The notes under the pieces are model-generated. The model saw only the letters and a list, made by a program, of their open reading frames with translations, did no database searches and was not told the origin of the DNA. This document shows, piece after piece, positions 12,060 to 23,924 of a stretch of 64,000 bases of DNA; the first letter of the stretch is position 1; each line of letters starts with the position of its first letter. Location: NCBI GenBank assembly GCA_015698045.1, contig BLAL01000069.1, positions 238,522 to 302,521 on the forward strand. The letters run 5' to 3'. The position numbers and the translations under genes were made by a program. The stretch comes from Rhizophagus clarus. Lineage: Eukaryota > Glomeromycota > Glomeromycetes > Glomerales > Glomeraceae.

Positions 12060-13985
12060 AGTCTGGTCATGCTTTTCGTCTGGCAACACTATAAAAAAGA
12101 AAGAAAAAAAATAAATAATTAATTAATTAAAAAAAAACCAACGAAAAACACCACCCCAACCCTCCCTTATCTTAATAATTGTCCTTAATTCCAAAAGTCC
12201 GGTCATGCTTTTCGTCTGGCAACACTACAAAAAAAAAATTAATAATTAATTAAAAAAACAACGAAAAACACCTCACCAACCCTCCCTTACCTTAATTGTC
12301 CTTAATTCCAAAAGTCTGGTCGTGCTTTCGTCCGGCAACATTACAAAAAGAAAAAAAATAAACAAATAATTAATTAATTAAAAAAAACAACGAAAACACC
12401 ACCCCAACCCTCCCTTACTTTAATTGTCCTTAATTCCAAAAGTCTGGTCATGCTTTTCGTCTGGCAACACTACAAAAAAGAAAAAAAAAGCAAATAAATA
12501 ATTAATTAAAAAAAGCAAATAAATAATTAATTAAAAAAAGCAAATAAATAATTAATTAAAAAAAGCAAATAAATAATTAATTAATTAAACAAAAAACACC
12601 ACCCAACTCTCCCTTACCTTAATTCTAATAGTCCAGTTATGCTTTCCGTCTGGCAACACTACAAAAAAGAAAAAACAAACAAATAAATAATTAATTAATT
12701 AAACAAAAAACACCACCCCAACCCTCCCTTACCTTAATTCCAATAGTTCGGTCGTGCTTTTCATCTGGCAACACTACAAAAAAGAAAAAAAACAAATAAT
12801 TAATTAATTAATTAAAAAAAAAACAACAAAAAACACCTCCCCCAACCCCCCCTTACTTAAATTCCAATAGTCCAGTCGTGCTTTTCGTCTAACAACACTA
12901 CAAAAAAGAAAAAACAAACAAAAAAATAATTAATTAATTAAACAAAAAACACCATCCCAACCCTCCCTTACCTTAATTCCAATAGTCCAATCATACTTTT
13001 CGTCTGGCAACACTACAAAAAAGAAAAAAAAAATAATAATTAATTAATTAAATAAAAAAAAACCAATGAAAAACACCTCCTTACCTTAATTCCAAAAGTC
13101 TGGTCATGTTTTTCGTCTGGCAACACTACAAAAAAGAAAAAAAAAAATAAATAATTAATTAATTAAAAAAACCAATGAAAAACACCTCCCCCAACCCTCC
13201 CTTACCTTAATTCCAAAAGTCCAGTCACATTTTTCGTCTGGCAACACTACAAAAAAAAAAAAAATAAATAATTAATTAATTAATTAAAAAAAACAACAAC
13301 AAAAAACACCACCCTAACCCTCCCTTACCTTAATTCCAATAGTCCGGTCGTGCTTTTCGTCTGGCAACACTACAAAAAAGAAAAAAAAACAAATAAATAA
13401 TTAATTAATTAAACAAAAAACACCACCCCAACCCTCCCTTACCTTAATTCTAATAGTCCGGTCATACTTTTTATCCGGCAACACTACAAAAAAGAAAAAA
13501 CAAACAAAAAAATAAATAATTAATTAATTAAAAAAAAAACAACAAAAAACACCTTCCCCAACCTTCCCTTACCTTAATTCCAATAGTCCGATCATGCTTT
13601 TCATCCGGTAACACTGCAAAAAAGAAAAAAAAATAATAATTAATTAATTAAATAAAAAAAACTAACGAAAAACACCTCCTTACCTTAATTTCAAAAGTCC
13701 GGTCATATTTTTCGTCCGGCAACACTACAAAAAAGAAAAAAAAATAATTAATTAATTAAATAAAAAAACTAACGAAAAACACTTCCCCCAACCCTTCCTT
13801 ACCTTAATTCCAAAAGTCCAGTCATGTTTTTCGTCTGGCAACACTACAAAAAAGAAAAAAAAAAATAAATAATTAATTAATTAAAAAAAACAACAACGAA
13901 AAACACCACCCCAACCCTCCCTTACCTTAATTCCAATAGTCCGGTCATGCTTTTCGTCCGGCAATACTACAAAAAAAGAAAAAAA
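12060..13985 (-). repeat. splice-module satellite, 16 units of about 120 bp
   Basis: Read on the minus strand, each unit has a pyrimidine tract ending TTTTTTGTAG, a 41-nt exon-like core (TGTTGCCAGACGAAAAGC to GGACTTTTGGAATTAAG), the donor-like GTAAGGGAGGG, then TTAATTAATTATT before the next tract. Sixteen units can be counted from the GGCAACACTAC words near 12080 to 13958; one unit near 12480-12590 carries an extra fourfold AAGCAAATAAATAATTAATT expansion. The same family in opposite orientation forms the array at 60.5-61.74 kb. The consensus core reads VLPDEKHDRTFGIK. Whether the units are transcribed or spliced cannot be told from sequence. Confidence 0.9.
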
Positions 13986-13989
13986 AAAA

Positions 13990-14409
13990 TTATTTTTTTA
14001 AATTGTTTTTTATCTAAATGTAATAAATTCAAAAAAAAAACCTGTTTACCCAAATAATCGGATCATAATACCGGTTATACCAGTTCAAAACTAGATAAAG
14101 TGCATGTGATATATAACATATTTCTTTTTTATATCAACTCATGAGATAAGCTTATCGTAAATGGCAAGCGATATTGCATTTTATGTTATAAATAAATAAT
14201 CAATGCTAGTAGTTTTGTTCAGACTTCAGATTTTTATTTTGGCAGAAGGGAAATTTTTTTTAAAAAAATATATCGTTTTTTTTAAGGGAAATTTTTTTTA
14301 AAAAAATAAAAAATCATTTGTTTTATGATAAGGGAATTTTTTTTTTAAAAAATAAAAAAATAATTTTTTTTTTCAAAAATTATAAACCACAATTTAAATT
14401 TTTTAGTTA
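13990..14409. other. AT-rich spacer
   Basis: Between the satellite and the short exon chain. It has A/T homopolymer blocks (AAATTTTTTTTAAAAAAATA repeated three times at 14250-14370) and one less biased patch at 14041-14100 containing ATAATCGGATCATAATACCGGTTATACC. No gene is seen. Confidence 0.5.
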
Positions 14410-14665
14410 ATGGCGTTACCTTTAGCTTCGGGATTAAATACTGTAACAGGTAAGTTTTTTTTGCTTTTATTCTTCTTTCTTTTGTCTCTTATTAACTTGT
14501 TCTTTTTTTTAGGCGTGGCTGTTTTTATCCATTTCGGAAATTCAAGGTGAGTTTTAATTTCTTCTCCTTTTTTTTGTTTTCTTTTCATTCTTTCCCTTGT
14601 TCTTTTACTAAACTTTTTGTCTTTTTAGATGTGTACCATATGAGTGAAAATTCAAGTAAGTCTCT
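14410..14665 (+). other. chain of three micro-exon-like blocks with clean splice sites
   Basis: ATG at 14410 opens MALPLASGLNTVTG, interrupted by GTAAGT at 14451 and an acceptor TTTTTTTTAG at 14512. Exon-like GCGTGGCTG to TTCAAG follows, then GTGAGT at 14547, the acceptor CTTTTTAG at 14628, and ATGTGTACC to TTCAAG with TAAGTC after it. Donors and acceptors match consensus, the intron-like parts are 60-80 nt and pyrimidine-rich, and the exon-like parts are about 30-40 nt. The spliced reading closes soon after, so it is more likely a non-coding or decayed transcript head than a protein gene. It resembles the longer array at 29.6-31.65 kb. Confidence 0.5.
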
Positions 14666-14689
14666 TACGTCTCTTCTCCTGTTGTTTTA

Positions 14690-15415
14690 TTTTTCTTTTA
14701 AGATGATATTAACCGTTTTCTTTCTTTTTTTTTTATGGGTGGGTGTTCTGGCTTTTCTTTCATTTTTTTCCCCTTTATTTCTCTTCTTTTCGTGGTTTTT
14801 TTGTTTCTTTTTTTCATTATTCCTTTCGTTTCTTCTATGGTTCTTTCATTGATCTTTTGTGGTTCTTTTGTTATTCCTTTCATTGATCTTTTATTCCTTT
14901 CATCATTGTTTCTTTTATTACTTTTTTGGTTTATTTCATTAATCTTTGATTTCTTTCGTTGCTTTTTTTTTGTTTTTTTCATTGATCCTTGGTTTCTTTC
15001 ATTACTTTTTTCGTTTCTTTTATTGATCTTTGGTCTCTTTTCAATGATCTTTGGTTTCTTTCATTGATCTTTGACTTCTTTTGTTGCTTTTTTTTGTTTC
15101 TTTCATTGATTTTCATTCCTCCTTTGCTTCCTTTCATTCTCTTTCATTCCTCTTATTTTTTTTTCATTTGCTATTTTCTTCTTTTATTCCTTTTATTTTT
15201 TTTCATTCTCTTTATTCCTTTTTATTTCCTTTCATTTTCTCATTCATTTTCATTCTTTTTTTGTTTCATTCATTCTTTTTCACTATCCTTTACCTTTTTT
15301 GTTCCTTCCTCATTTCTCTTTGATCATCTTTACTTCCCTTTATCCCTTTTCATTTATCTCTTCTTTCCTTTATTCTTCCTTTGTCCTTTCTTCCTGTATT
15401 TTCCATTTTTTCTTA
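14690..15415 (+). repeat. CT-rich tract with TTTCATTGATCTTTGG repeats
   Basis: About 720 bp that is nearly all pyrimidine on the plus strand, with many copies of TTTCTTTCATTGATCTTTGG and, later, TTTCATTC variants. Long open frames full of Phe, Leu and Ser are composition artefacts. Similar CT tracts precede module arrays at 29.2 and 59.3 kb; here the tract follows the micro-exons instead. Confidence 0.75.
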
Positions 15416-15955
15416 TATATTGCAGTGCATGTGCAATTAATACAGCATTATAACATTAATATTACAGTTAAAATTATGCAATTGCGGCTTAATTTTTTTA
15501 TAAAATCATGTATACAGTGTGGTGTAATTTTTTTTCTTTGAATTAAAATATAGTTTTTTTCATACAATTTCCTTTTTATTAATTTATAGTGATATTAATT
15601 ATTATTCAACAAATTATTAAGTGTGAAATTGTTTTTGTAATTATAGATTTAATGATTGTGGTGTTAAAGTTTTTTTTCTTTTTTGTTTAACTAATTATCA
15701 TTACTATTATATTACCAGTTACGGTATATTAAATCTAGCTGAAATTATGTTAATTCTGGCCAAAATTAAAATTGTGCTAAATTGCACTTTTTAAAAATTG
15801 TACGCATTTTTTTAGATTACTATATTGCATATCTTTAACTTTTATAATACATTGTATAACAAAATTTAACATATTTGGACGATGAAACAAATTCGCCGAT
15901 ATGGTGTATTTTTTTTTAAAAAATGTTACAAAATCTAAAAAAATTCTCTATTAAA
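15416..15955. other. AT-rich spacer without gene
   Basis: Irregular AT-rich sequence with short near-repeats of AAAATTATG and TTAAAATTG words. No ORF, repeat array or element end is supported. Confidence 0.5.
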
Positions 15956-18245
15956 AATATCTCATACAAACTCTTAGAAAATTCAAAAAAAAAAATCATT
16001 TCCTACACAAATCTTGGGATATCTCAAAAAGATATCTCAAAAAAAAAAATTTTATATCAAAAATATTCATACGAACCCTAAAAAATTTCACAAAAAAAGA
16101 ATCTCTACCAAAATATCCCATATGAACTCTTAGGAAATCTCTCTTAAAAAAATTTTCTATCAAAGAATCCATCCTATCAAATATCCTATACAAACCCTTC
16201 TCATATGAACTCTTAGGAATTTTCAAAAAAATTTTCTACCAAAGATATCCCATACAAACCTTTACCATATGAATCACACTTGGAAAATCTTTATTAAAAT
16301 ATCCTATACGAATTCTTCCCACACGAACTCTAAGAAAATCTTTTAAAAAAAATTTTCTATCAAAGAATCCCATACGAATCCTTTCCATATGAACTCTTAG
16401 AAAATCTTTTAAGAAAAACTTTTCTATCAGATATTCCATACGAACTCTTTCCATAGTATGAACTAAGAAAATCTCTTAAAAAAAAATTTTCTATCAAAGA
16501 ATCACATACGAACCTTTCCATACGAACTCTTAGAAAATCTCTTAAGAAAAATTTTTCTATTAGATATCCCATATGAACTCTTAAAATAAAAAAAAAATCA
16601 ATTTATCAAAAATATCCTATACGAATCTTAGAAATCTCTCTCAAAAAATTTTCTATCAATGAATCCCATGCGAATCCTTTTCATATGAACCCTAAAAAAT
16701 TTCACAAAAAAATTTTCTATCAGATATCCCATACGAACTCCTATACGAACTCTTAGAAAATTTCTTAAAAAAAATTTTCTATCAAAGAATCCCATTCGAA
16801 CCTTTTCCATATGAATTTTTAGAAATCTCTCAAAAAAAAATTTTCTATTAAATAATCCCATGCGAACGCTTCCTATATAAACTCTTAGAAAATACGAACT
16901 CTTTTCATATAAACTTAGAAAATCCTAAAAAAAAATTTTCTATTAGATACCCATATGAACTCTTAGAAATCAAAAAAAAAAAAATCTATTTATCAAATAT
17001 ATCCTATACGAATCTTAGGAAATCTCTCGAAAAAAATTTCCTATCATATATTCCATAGACCCATACAAACCCTTCCCATATGAACTCTTAGAAATCTCTC
17101 AAAAAAATTTTCTATCAAAGAATCCCATGTAAATCCTTTCTATACGAACCCTAAAAAATTTCACAAAAAAATTTTCTATCAGATACTCCATATGAACCTT
17201 TCCCATATGAACACTTGGAAAATCTTTATCAAAATATCCCATACGAACTCTTCCCACATGAACTCTAAGAAAAACTCTTAAAAAAAAATTTTCTATCAAA
17301 GAATCCCATACGAACTTTTTTCATATGAACTTTTAGAAATCTCTCAAAAAAAATTTTCTATTAAAGAATCCCATTTCTAAAAAATTTAAAAAAAATTTTG
17401 TATCAGTTATCCCATACGAACTTTTCTGAACTCTTCCGAACTCTTCCTATACAAACTCTTAGAAAATCACAAAAAAAATTTTCTATCAAAGATATCTCAT
17501 ACGAACCCTTACCATATGAACACTTGAAAAATCTTTATTAAAATATCCCATACGAATCCTTCCCATACGACTCTTAGAAAATCTCTTAAAAAAAATTTTC
17601 TATTAAAGATATTCTATATGAACGCTTCCCATATGAACTCTTGGAAAATATGAACTCTTCCCATATAAATTTAGAAAATCCCAAAAAAAAAATTTTCTAT
17701 CAGATACCCATATGAACTCTTAGAAATTAAAAAAAAAAAATCTATTTATCAAATACATCCTATACGAATCTTAGGAAATCTCTCAAAAAAAAAATTTCCT
17801 ATCAGATATCCTATAGACCCATACGAATCCTTTCCATATGAACTTTTAGAAAATATCTTAAAAAAATTTTCTATCAGATATCCCATATGAACTCTTCCAA
17901 TACGAACTCTTAGAAAATCTCTTAAAAAAAAATTTTCTATTAAAGATATCCCATACGAACCTTTCCCATATGAACTCTTAGAAAATATGAACTCTTCCCA
18001 TACAAACTCTCTCAAAAAAAAATTTTCTATTAGATATCACATACAAACTGAACTTAGAAAATCTCTTAAAAAAAAAATTTTCTATCAGATATCCCATATG
18101 AACTCTTTTCATATGAACTCTTAGAAAATAAAAAAAAATTTTCTATTAGATACCCTATACGAACTCTTAGAAATCTCAAAAAAAAAGAATCTCTATTTAT
18201 CAATACGAATCTCAGGAAATTTATCAAAAAAAAAATTTCTATTAG
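15956..18245. repeat. large satellite array (TTTTCTATCAGATATCCCATAC family)
   Basis: Roughly 35-40 degenerate copies of a unit of about 55-70 bp with the word order AAAAATTTTCTATCAGATAT, CCCATACGAACTCTTCCCATA, GAACTCTTAGAAAATCTC. Two alternating variants occur (ATCAAAGAATCCCATACG and ATCAGATATCCCATACG), suggesting a higher-order unit. Minus-strand ORFs rich in FFLRDFLRVRMG words arise because common unit lengths are multiples of three. A decayed relative is at 4.73-5.04 kb. Confidence 0.88.
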
Positions 18246-18289
18246 AGTTTAAAATAGTTTATAAATAAAACGTTATTATTGAAAAAATC

Positions 18290-18555
18290 TAAAAATCTGC
18301 TAATATATAATAAGCCAATTAGCAACCAATCGGTCATCAATCTGATATGTGACCTATTGATAACTGGTAAATTCAATCATACATCAATCGGCCATCAATC
18401 AGTCATATGACCGGTTGATAACCAATTTGGATTTTATACCTGATTGATGACTGATTGAAAGAATCAGTCATCAATAGGTAACCAATCGGTTACCAATCAG
18501 TTACATGACCAATTGGTGACCGATTTGACTCCATTCGACCTGTGACTGGCAAACT
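18290..18555. repeat. word array ACCAATCGGTCATCAAT (foldback-like)
   Basis: A 260-bp cluster of the short word (A)CCAATCGGT / ATCAATCGG and its complement (ACCGGTTGAT, GATTGATGACTGATTGA), ending GACCTGTGACTGGC. A related stretch with the same kind of end (CAACCTGTGA) lies at 22.98-23.29 kb. Element ends and target duplication are not resolved. Confidence 0.6.
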
Positions 18556-19580
18556 GTTAGTGAAGTTTGTCAAATAAAATAATTGAAAAAATCAAAAAAA
18601 TAATAAGCTATTAGTAAATGTTTGTTAAATGATGAGAAATAAAAAAAAACCTGAATTAAAATATCAAAATACCGCGTTTAGACTCTAGAGTCTAGAGATC
18701 TATTCAGAGACCCTATCAATCTACAAATAAAAAGTAATTAAAGCTTAGTTTATTAAAAAATTAAAAAAAAATTCATTAAAATAAATGAAATAACTATTTG
18801 AAATTCTATCCAAAGTGCCATCCTGTTAATAATGTTTGTTAAAAGGCAAAAGTAGCACTTATTAAAATAAGCAACCTACTGAAATTCCTCACATCTCAAA
18901 AACTGAAGAGCTGTCTAAAAAAAGAAAACCAGTTTCTGTCAACTTTCTTTGATGCAGTATCTTTTTTTTATTTATTTTTATTTTGAGAATAGCTTCTAAT
19001 TGTTTGCTTTTCTTTATTTTTTAGGTAGCTATTTGACTTTATGTACGTGAAATTCTGGTAAATAAATATACTTTATTAACAAACTTAATTTGTTATTTCA
19101 CTTCAAAAAAAAGATTGATTATACAGTACAATAATCAATCCTGTAATAATATCATATATTCCAATTCAGATAATCAGATCATCCAATTAATTGGCCATTA
19201 ATTTTAACAAATTGACTGCTGTAATCAATTGTATTATTATGACAATTATGGCAAGCAATGTCAAAACTGCAAATATACATGCATGACAAGGTAAAAAACA
19301 TTTGAGAACCAAAAACACAGCTATAATGACTGCGACAAATCTACAGTGAGATGATTATTTATCAAATCTTTTACATTTGGAAGCAACTTAACGAATATAC
19401 TAATAGAAAAAATTAGAAAAAAAAACAAAGTTTTTTTTTTCTTAACACTATGATGTATATTGAATTCAAATGATAAACATTAAATTTAAAGTGATGAACA
19501 TTATTAAATACTGTTCATCTAATGATAAAAATTTCAAATAATATGCATCAACATTTCATCATTACTGAATATTGCCAAAA
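18556..19580. other. AT-rich spacer, possible left end of the pogo relic
   Basis: No gene. A TA-CAGT at 19122-19127 is the only candidate for the left end of the pogo element, but it does not extend the match to the right-end TIR (CAGTTAACCCTCTATAATTG on the minus strand), so the left end is unresolved. Confidence 0.35.
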
Positions 19581-19589
19581 AAATGATGT

Positions 19590-21274
19590 ACATTGGATAT
19601 TAATATTTATCAGATGTGCATTAACCGCAGAAATTTCCTGATGTGGGTTGAACAAAAGTGAGGAATTAGAGTTAACAAATCTACAATTACACAGATTTTA
19701 CAAAATAAAGAGAAATGACTCATCACAGAAATTATAAATCCTAATGCAAAATGCCATAAATCTGTTATCGTTCTTGCACTTGAACTTGCTCTCAAAGAAT
19801 TTGTCTTATGTTACTAGCACAAAACAATTTTGAGTGATGCTATATTAATTGAAAAGGCTAAATTATTAGCCAATAGACTAGAAGTTTCTGAAGGTACATT
19901 ACAGGTAATATTTTGTATTTTTTATTTAATTATTTTTCTTTATTTGTATAAATTTGATAACTAAATTTGAAATTTACTTTAGTTTTTCAAGAGGTGACTC
20001 CAAAAATTTAAGGAACGTAATAGTATTCAACAAGTAAAACTTCATAGAGAAGTGGATTCAGCAGATGAAAATACTATTGCTGAAGCTTTACTATTATTAC
20101 GAAGTAAATATGCTGAATATCCTCCTGATCTAATTTATAATATGGACAAAACAGGATTATTTTATCAGTATTTTTGTTTATATATTTATATATCTTATAA
20201 ATAAATTGCAACATTTAACAAGATATTCTTTTCAGATTAGAACCAGATTGAACATTAGCAACAAAAAGGCTTTCTGGACGTAAAAAAATAAAGAACGCCT
20301 TTTAATTGCTTTATATACAAATGCCAACAGATCCTATAAGCTATCTCATTTAATAATTGGTAAATACGCAAATCCAAGATGTTTTAAAAATGTTAATATT
20401 AATAATTTACCAATAACATATCAGAGTAATGCTAAAGCCTAGATGTTAACAACTACTTTTCAAGAGTGGCTTCAAGAATTTGACTATCAAGTTGGTATAA
20501 AACACAATAAACAACGTGTTTTACTACTTCTTGATAATTGTAAAAGTCATAAACTCAATAATCTAATTCTTGAAAATGTTGAAGTTTATTTTTTACCTCC
20601 TCAATGGATTCTGGCATCATTATGTCTTTTAAAAAACATTATAGGTATTATCACATCAAGTAAGTGAAACTATTTATAAAAATTATTAATTTATTATTTT
20701 ATAACTTTACTTTTTTTTAATTTAGATGGATATTAGAACAAGTTAAAGCAGGTCAGTTTATACAAGATTTAAAAATGAATGTTTTACAAGCAATTCAATA
20801 TATTATTCAAGGTTGGAATGAAGTCACAGCTAACACCATCAAAAATTGTTGAAATCATGTAAAGATTCTTTCTAATACTGTTTTTAAAGATGATAAGCAG
20901 TTGTTTGATAAAGAAATTATACTTGATGATGAACCACTAATTGATAATGAATAAATACTTGATGACGAAACTGTGCTTGATGATGAACTTAACAAGGCTA
21001 TCAAAGTTCTTCATTTACCAAATATGATGCAGGTCAGGTAAAAGAATTTTTGATTATTTCTGAAGAAAATATAGTTTATGAAATTCCTGATGATATTTCA
21101 GAATTTGCAAATATGTTTAAAAATGGATTTACAAATCATATAGATAAAATAGATGACAGTACTGAAATTGAAATTATTGGTATTAATAAAGCATTAGAAG
21201 GCTTAAAAACTGTGAATTTGTTTTTATTTCAACAGGAGAATGCAAATGAACAAATAAATCTGACGACAAATTAA
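19590..21274 (+). pseudogene. pogo/Tigger-type DDE transposase, broken
   Basis: Transposase of the pogo/Tigger (jerky, CENP-B-like) lineage. Parts in order: remnants of the N-terminal HTH (19620-19720, VNKSTITQILQNKEK) and a second HTH of Tc5/CENP-B type (19730-19900, LALELALKEFVL then KTILSDAILIEKAKLLANRL). The DDE core follows: PDLIYNMDKTGLFYQ (20130-20165), GKYANPRCFKNVNINNLP (20350-20430), RVLLLLDNCKSHK (20515-20555) and ENVEVYFLPP. GT..AG introns are likely at about 19903-19981, 20169-20235 and 20661-20724. The tail has WILEQVKAGQFIQDLKMN and an acidic C-terminus ending 21274. Several in-frame stops (for example TGA in the second HTH approach and TAG at 20440) and two to three frame shifts show it is dead. 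First D (MDKTG) and second D (LDNC) are present. Confidence 0.85.
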
Positions 21275-21429
21275 TTCAATACAATAGACTACTATTGATC
21301 AATATTTTAAATAGTTTTTTGGATTTTATAATATTTTATTTTATAATTTCTATAATTCTTAATAAATAATACTATAATATCGTATTTCATATATATAAAT
21401 CACGTGATTAATCTATAAGTGTACACTTA

Positions 21430-22800
21430 GTATTCTGAACAGGTCAGGTCAGGTCGGGTAATTCACTTGACCTGATTTGATATTTTTTTCAGGTCAGATC
21501 AAGTCGGGTAACCTGCCTGACCTGACCTGACCTATTTGACCTGTATAATACTTCAGGTTAGACAGATCAGATCTGATTAAATAGATCAGGTCAGGTCAGA
21601 CGGGTCAAGTGGGTTGTCAATGATAAAGTGACAAAAAAACATTTTTTTATGTCAAATTGCCTATAAAAATGTTAAAAAGCCATCTTTTTTAGGCGTTTAT
21701 AATTAAAAAAATGCTTTTTAGGCATTTATAATTGAAAAAAATGCCTTTTTTTAGATTTTTAATTAAAAAAAACTGCCTTTTTTTAGATATTTAATTAAAA
21801 AAAACCGCCTTTTTTTTAGGTATTTAATTAAAAAAAACTGCCTTTTTTTTAGGTATTTAATTAAAAAAAACTGCCTTTGTAGGGGTTTAATTAAGAAAAA
21901 TCGCCTTTTTTAGGCATTTAATTAAGAAAAATTGCTTTTTTTTAGGCGTTTAATTAAGAAAAATCACCTTTTTTTAGGCATTTAATTAAGAAAAATCACC
22001 TTTTTTTAGGCGTTTAATTAAAAAAAATGCCTTTATTTGCATTTAATTAAAAAAATCATCTTATTTTAGGCGTTTAATTAAAGAAACAGAAATAACGCTT
22101 TTTCTAATTACTTTATTAAAAAAATATGCTTTTTTTAAGCATTTATAATTAAAAATATGCTCTTTTCTCAAGTATTTAAATTAAAAAAAAAGCTCTTTGC
22201 TCAATCATTAAAATTAAAAAAAAACGCTTTTTTAGGCGTTTAATTAAGTGTTTAATTTTTTTTTAAAAAAAACGCTAAAATACGCTTTTTTAGGTGTTAA
22301 TTTAAAAAAAAGCTAAATGGTTTTTTTAAACAGTTAAAATTTTTTTTAAAAAAAATGCTAAAAAACACTTTTTTTTAAGTATTTGATTAAAAAAAAATGC
22401 TAAAAAAATGTGTTTTTTAAAAGCTTTAATTTTTTTAAAAAAACACAGTTTAATTTTAAAAAAAACATTAAAATGTGTTTATTAAAGCATTTTTTTAAGC
22501 GTTAAGCATTTAAATTTAAAAAAAATGCTTTTTTTTAAGCGTTAAGTATTTATATTAAAAAAAAATGCTTTTTTTTAAGCGTTAAGTATTTATATTAAAA
22601 AAATGCTTTCTTTTAAGTTTTAAGCATTTAATTAAAAAAAACGTCAAAAAACATTTTTTTTAACTTTGGGTTAAATGGGTCAAATGGATCAGTCAAACTA
22701 TGATCTGACCCAAGATCAGGTCACAATTTTGATGACCTGATCCAAATATTACAGGTTAACTTGACGGGTCACCTGAATTAACCTGACCTGTTTAGAACAC
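21430..22800. mobile_element. foldback MITE, word AGGTCAGGTC, inserted in the pogo relic
   Basis: 1371 bp bounded by TA on both sides (21428-21429 and 22801-22802). Ends are inverted: GTATTCTGAACAGGTCAGGT at the left and its near complement ACCTGACCTGTTTAGAACAC at the right. Subterminal DNA repeats the word AGGTCAGGTC / GACCTGACCT many times on both arms. The core (21650-22660) is a tandem array of about 25 units of roughly 40 bp around CTTTTTTTAGGCGTTTAATT, itself partly palindromic (GCCTTTTTTTAGGC). No coding capacity. The right half of the array is more decayed (AAGCGTTAAGTATTTA) than the left. Confidence 0.85.
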
Positions 22801-22969
22801 TATGCACATCCTCTCTAAATGCACATTTATGCCTGATCCTGAGGGGCGTGCAATTATAGAGGGTTAACTGTACTTATTAATATAAATAAAGATACTATGT
22901 ATTTTATTTGTAATTCTAAATATTATGTGCTATAATAAATTTTATTATTTGTTATATGATTCTACAAAA

Positions 22970-23300
22970 ATTGGTTAATTGACCATTAATTGACCATAAT
23001 TTAACTATAATTTGGCTATAAATTGACTATAATTTGACTATAATTTAACTATAATTTGGCCATCAATTGACCATCAATTAACCATCAATTAACCATTAAT
23101 TAATCATCAATCAATGATCATTGATCTTTCAATTAGCAGCTTAATTTAGTGCCAATTTTTGACATTATTCAGCATCAATCAGATAGTATGATTTATTGCC
23201 AATTAAATATCAATTTGTTTGACTGTTTATCAATTCTGATGGTCGATTGATAGCTGATTAATAGCTGATTTGGCATCATTCAACCTGTGAATATGAGTCA
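22970..23300. repeat. word array AATTGACCATTAATTGACC
   Basis: About ten copies of TAATTGACCAT / TAATTTGACTA followed by inverted words (GGTCGATTGATAGCTGATT) and the end CATTCAACCTGTGA. The end resembles that of the 18.3 kb word array (CATTCGACCTGTGA) in the same orientation, so the two are probably copies of one foldback family. Confidence 0.6.
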
Positions 23301-23632
23301 CAAAATAATGATCAAACCCTTGCTAATATATAAAAATATTAAACTAACTTAGGTCATGTTACTCTTAGGTGAAAACTAAAGTAAGCACCTTGACCTTGCA
23401 GAAATTACGCACTTGATGTAAAATCACCTTTATTAAAGGCATTAACACCTTAAAACATCTTTCGCCCTTCAAATAATCAAACAAAGTAAGTTGCATAAAC
23501 TTGGTCTTTAAAATGTCAACCCACTGAGTATTAAAAAAAAGAAATAAAAAAAATAATAAAATGCTAACTATTAAATATTAAGTTAAAAGTTATAACAAGA
23601 GCTTGACGATATCCATCTTATCCTAAGATTTT

Positions 23633-23712
23633 TTGTCAGAAAACTTCTTCGATTTCTTTTTATCTTTTGATTTTTTAGAAATCTTATTAGATTTCTTGAA
23701 TATACTTCTCAG
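23633..23712 (-). pseudogene. Lys/Ser-rich C-terminal fragment
   Basis: A minus-strand open stretch reading KKSNKISKKSKDKKKSKK and ending FSDKKS then TAG (23635-23633). Similar Lys/Ser-rich text sits at the 3' end of the decayed gene at 25.44-26.99 kb (KPSKKNKKITFSKI), so this looks like the tail of another copy. No upstream exon is identifiable. Confidence 0.35.
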
Positions 23713-23924
23713 TGTAATTAAATATCAATTGCTGTAATATTATGGTGCAATGCCAAATTGCGTATTGATGTAATGTAATTATTTTATACTGATGTAATCA
23801 ATTTTTACTAATGCATTAATTTGTACTAACATAATAAATATTATATTGATGTAATTAATTATAGTAATATTGTTTTATTGTAATAAGTTTATTTTTATTG
23901 TAATAAAATAATAAAGATCTTAAT

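Larger units (their letters stand above)
19590..22870 (+). mobile_element. pogo/Tigger-type DNA transposon relic
   Basis: Contains the broken transposase and ends on the right with GAGGGTTAACTG followed by TA (22871-22872). The right-end TIR reads, on the minus strand, CAGTTAACCCTCTATAATTG, fitting the CAGT/TA rule of pogo elements. The right end is interrupted by a foldback MITE (21430-22800). Taking that out brings TACACT and TATGCACATCC together. The left boundary is not located; the start given is that of the recognisable coding part. Confidence 0.65.

Noticed and set aside
12060-13985. CRISPR array or telomere-like satellite
   Set aside because: Repeats and spacers are not of constant length, spacers are low-complexity and shared, the unit is about 120 bp, and the genome is eukaryotic.
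14547-15541. Several overlapping Phe/Leu-rich ORFs that look like membrane proteins
   Set aside because: They lie in a CT-rich tract where TTT, CTT and TTC codons dominate in every plus frame; the runs follow the simple repeat, and starts and stops are random.
15996-18015. Minus-strand ORFs with FFLRDFLRVRMG words as a repeat protein
   Set aside because: They arise from satellite units with lengths divisible by three; several frames are open at once, with no start context, no splice structure and no non-repeat part.
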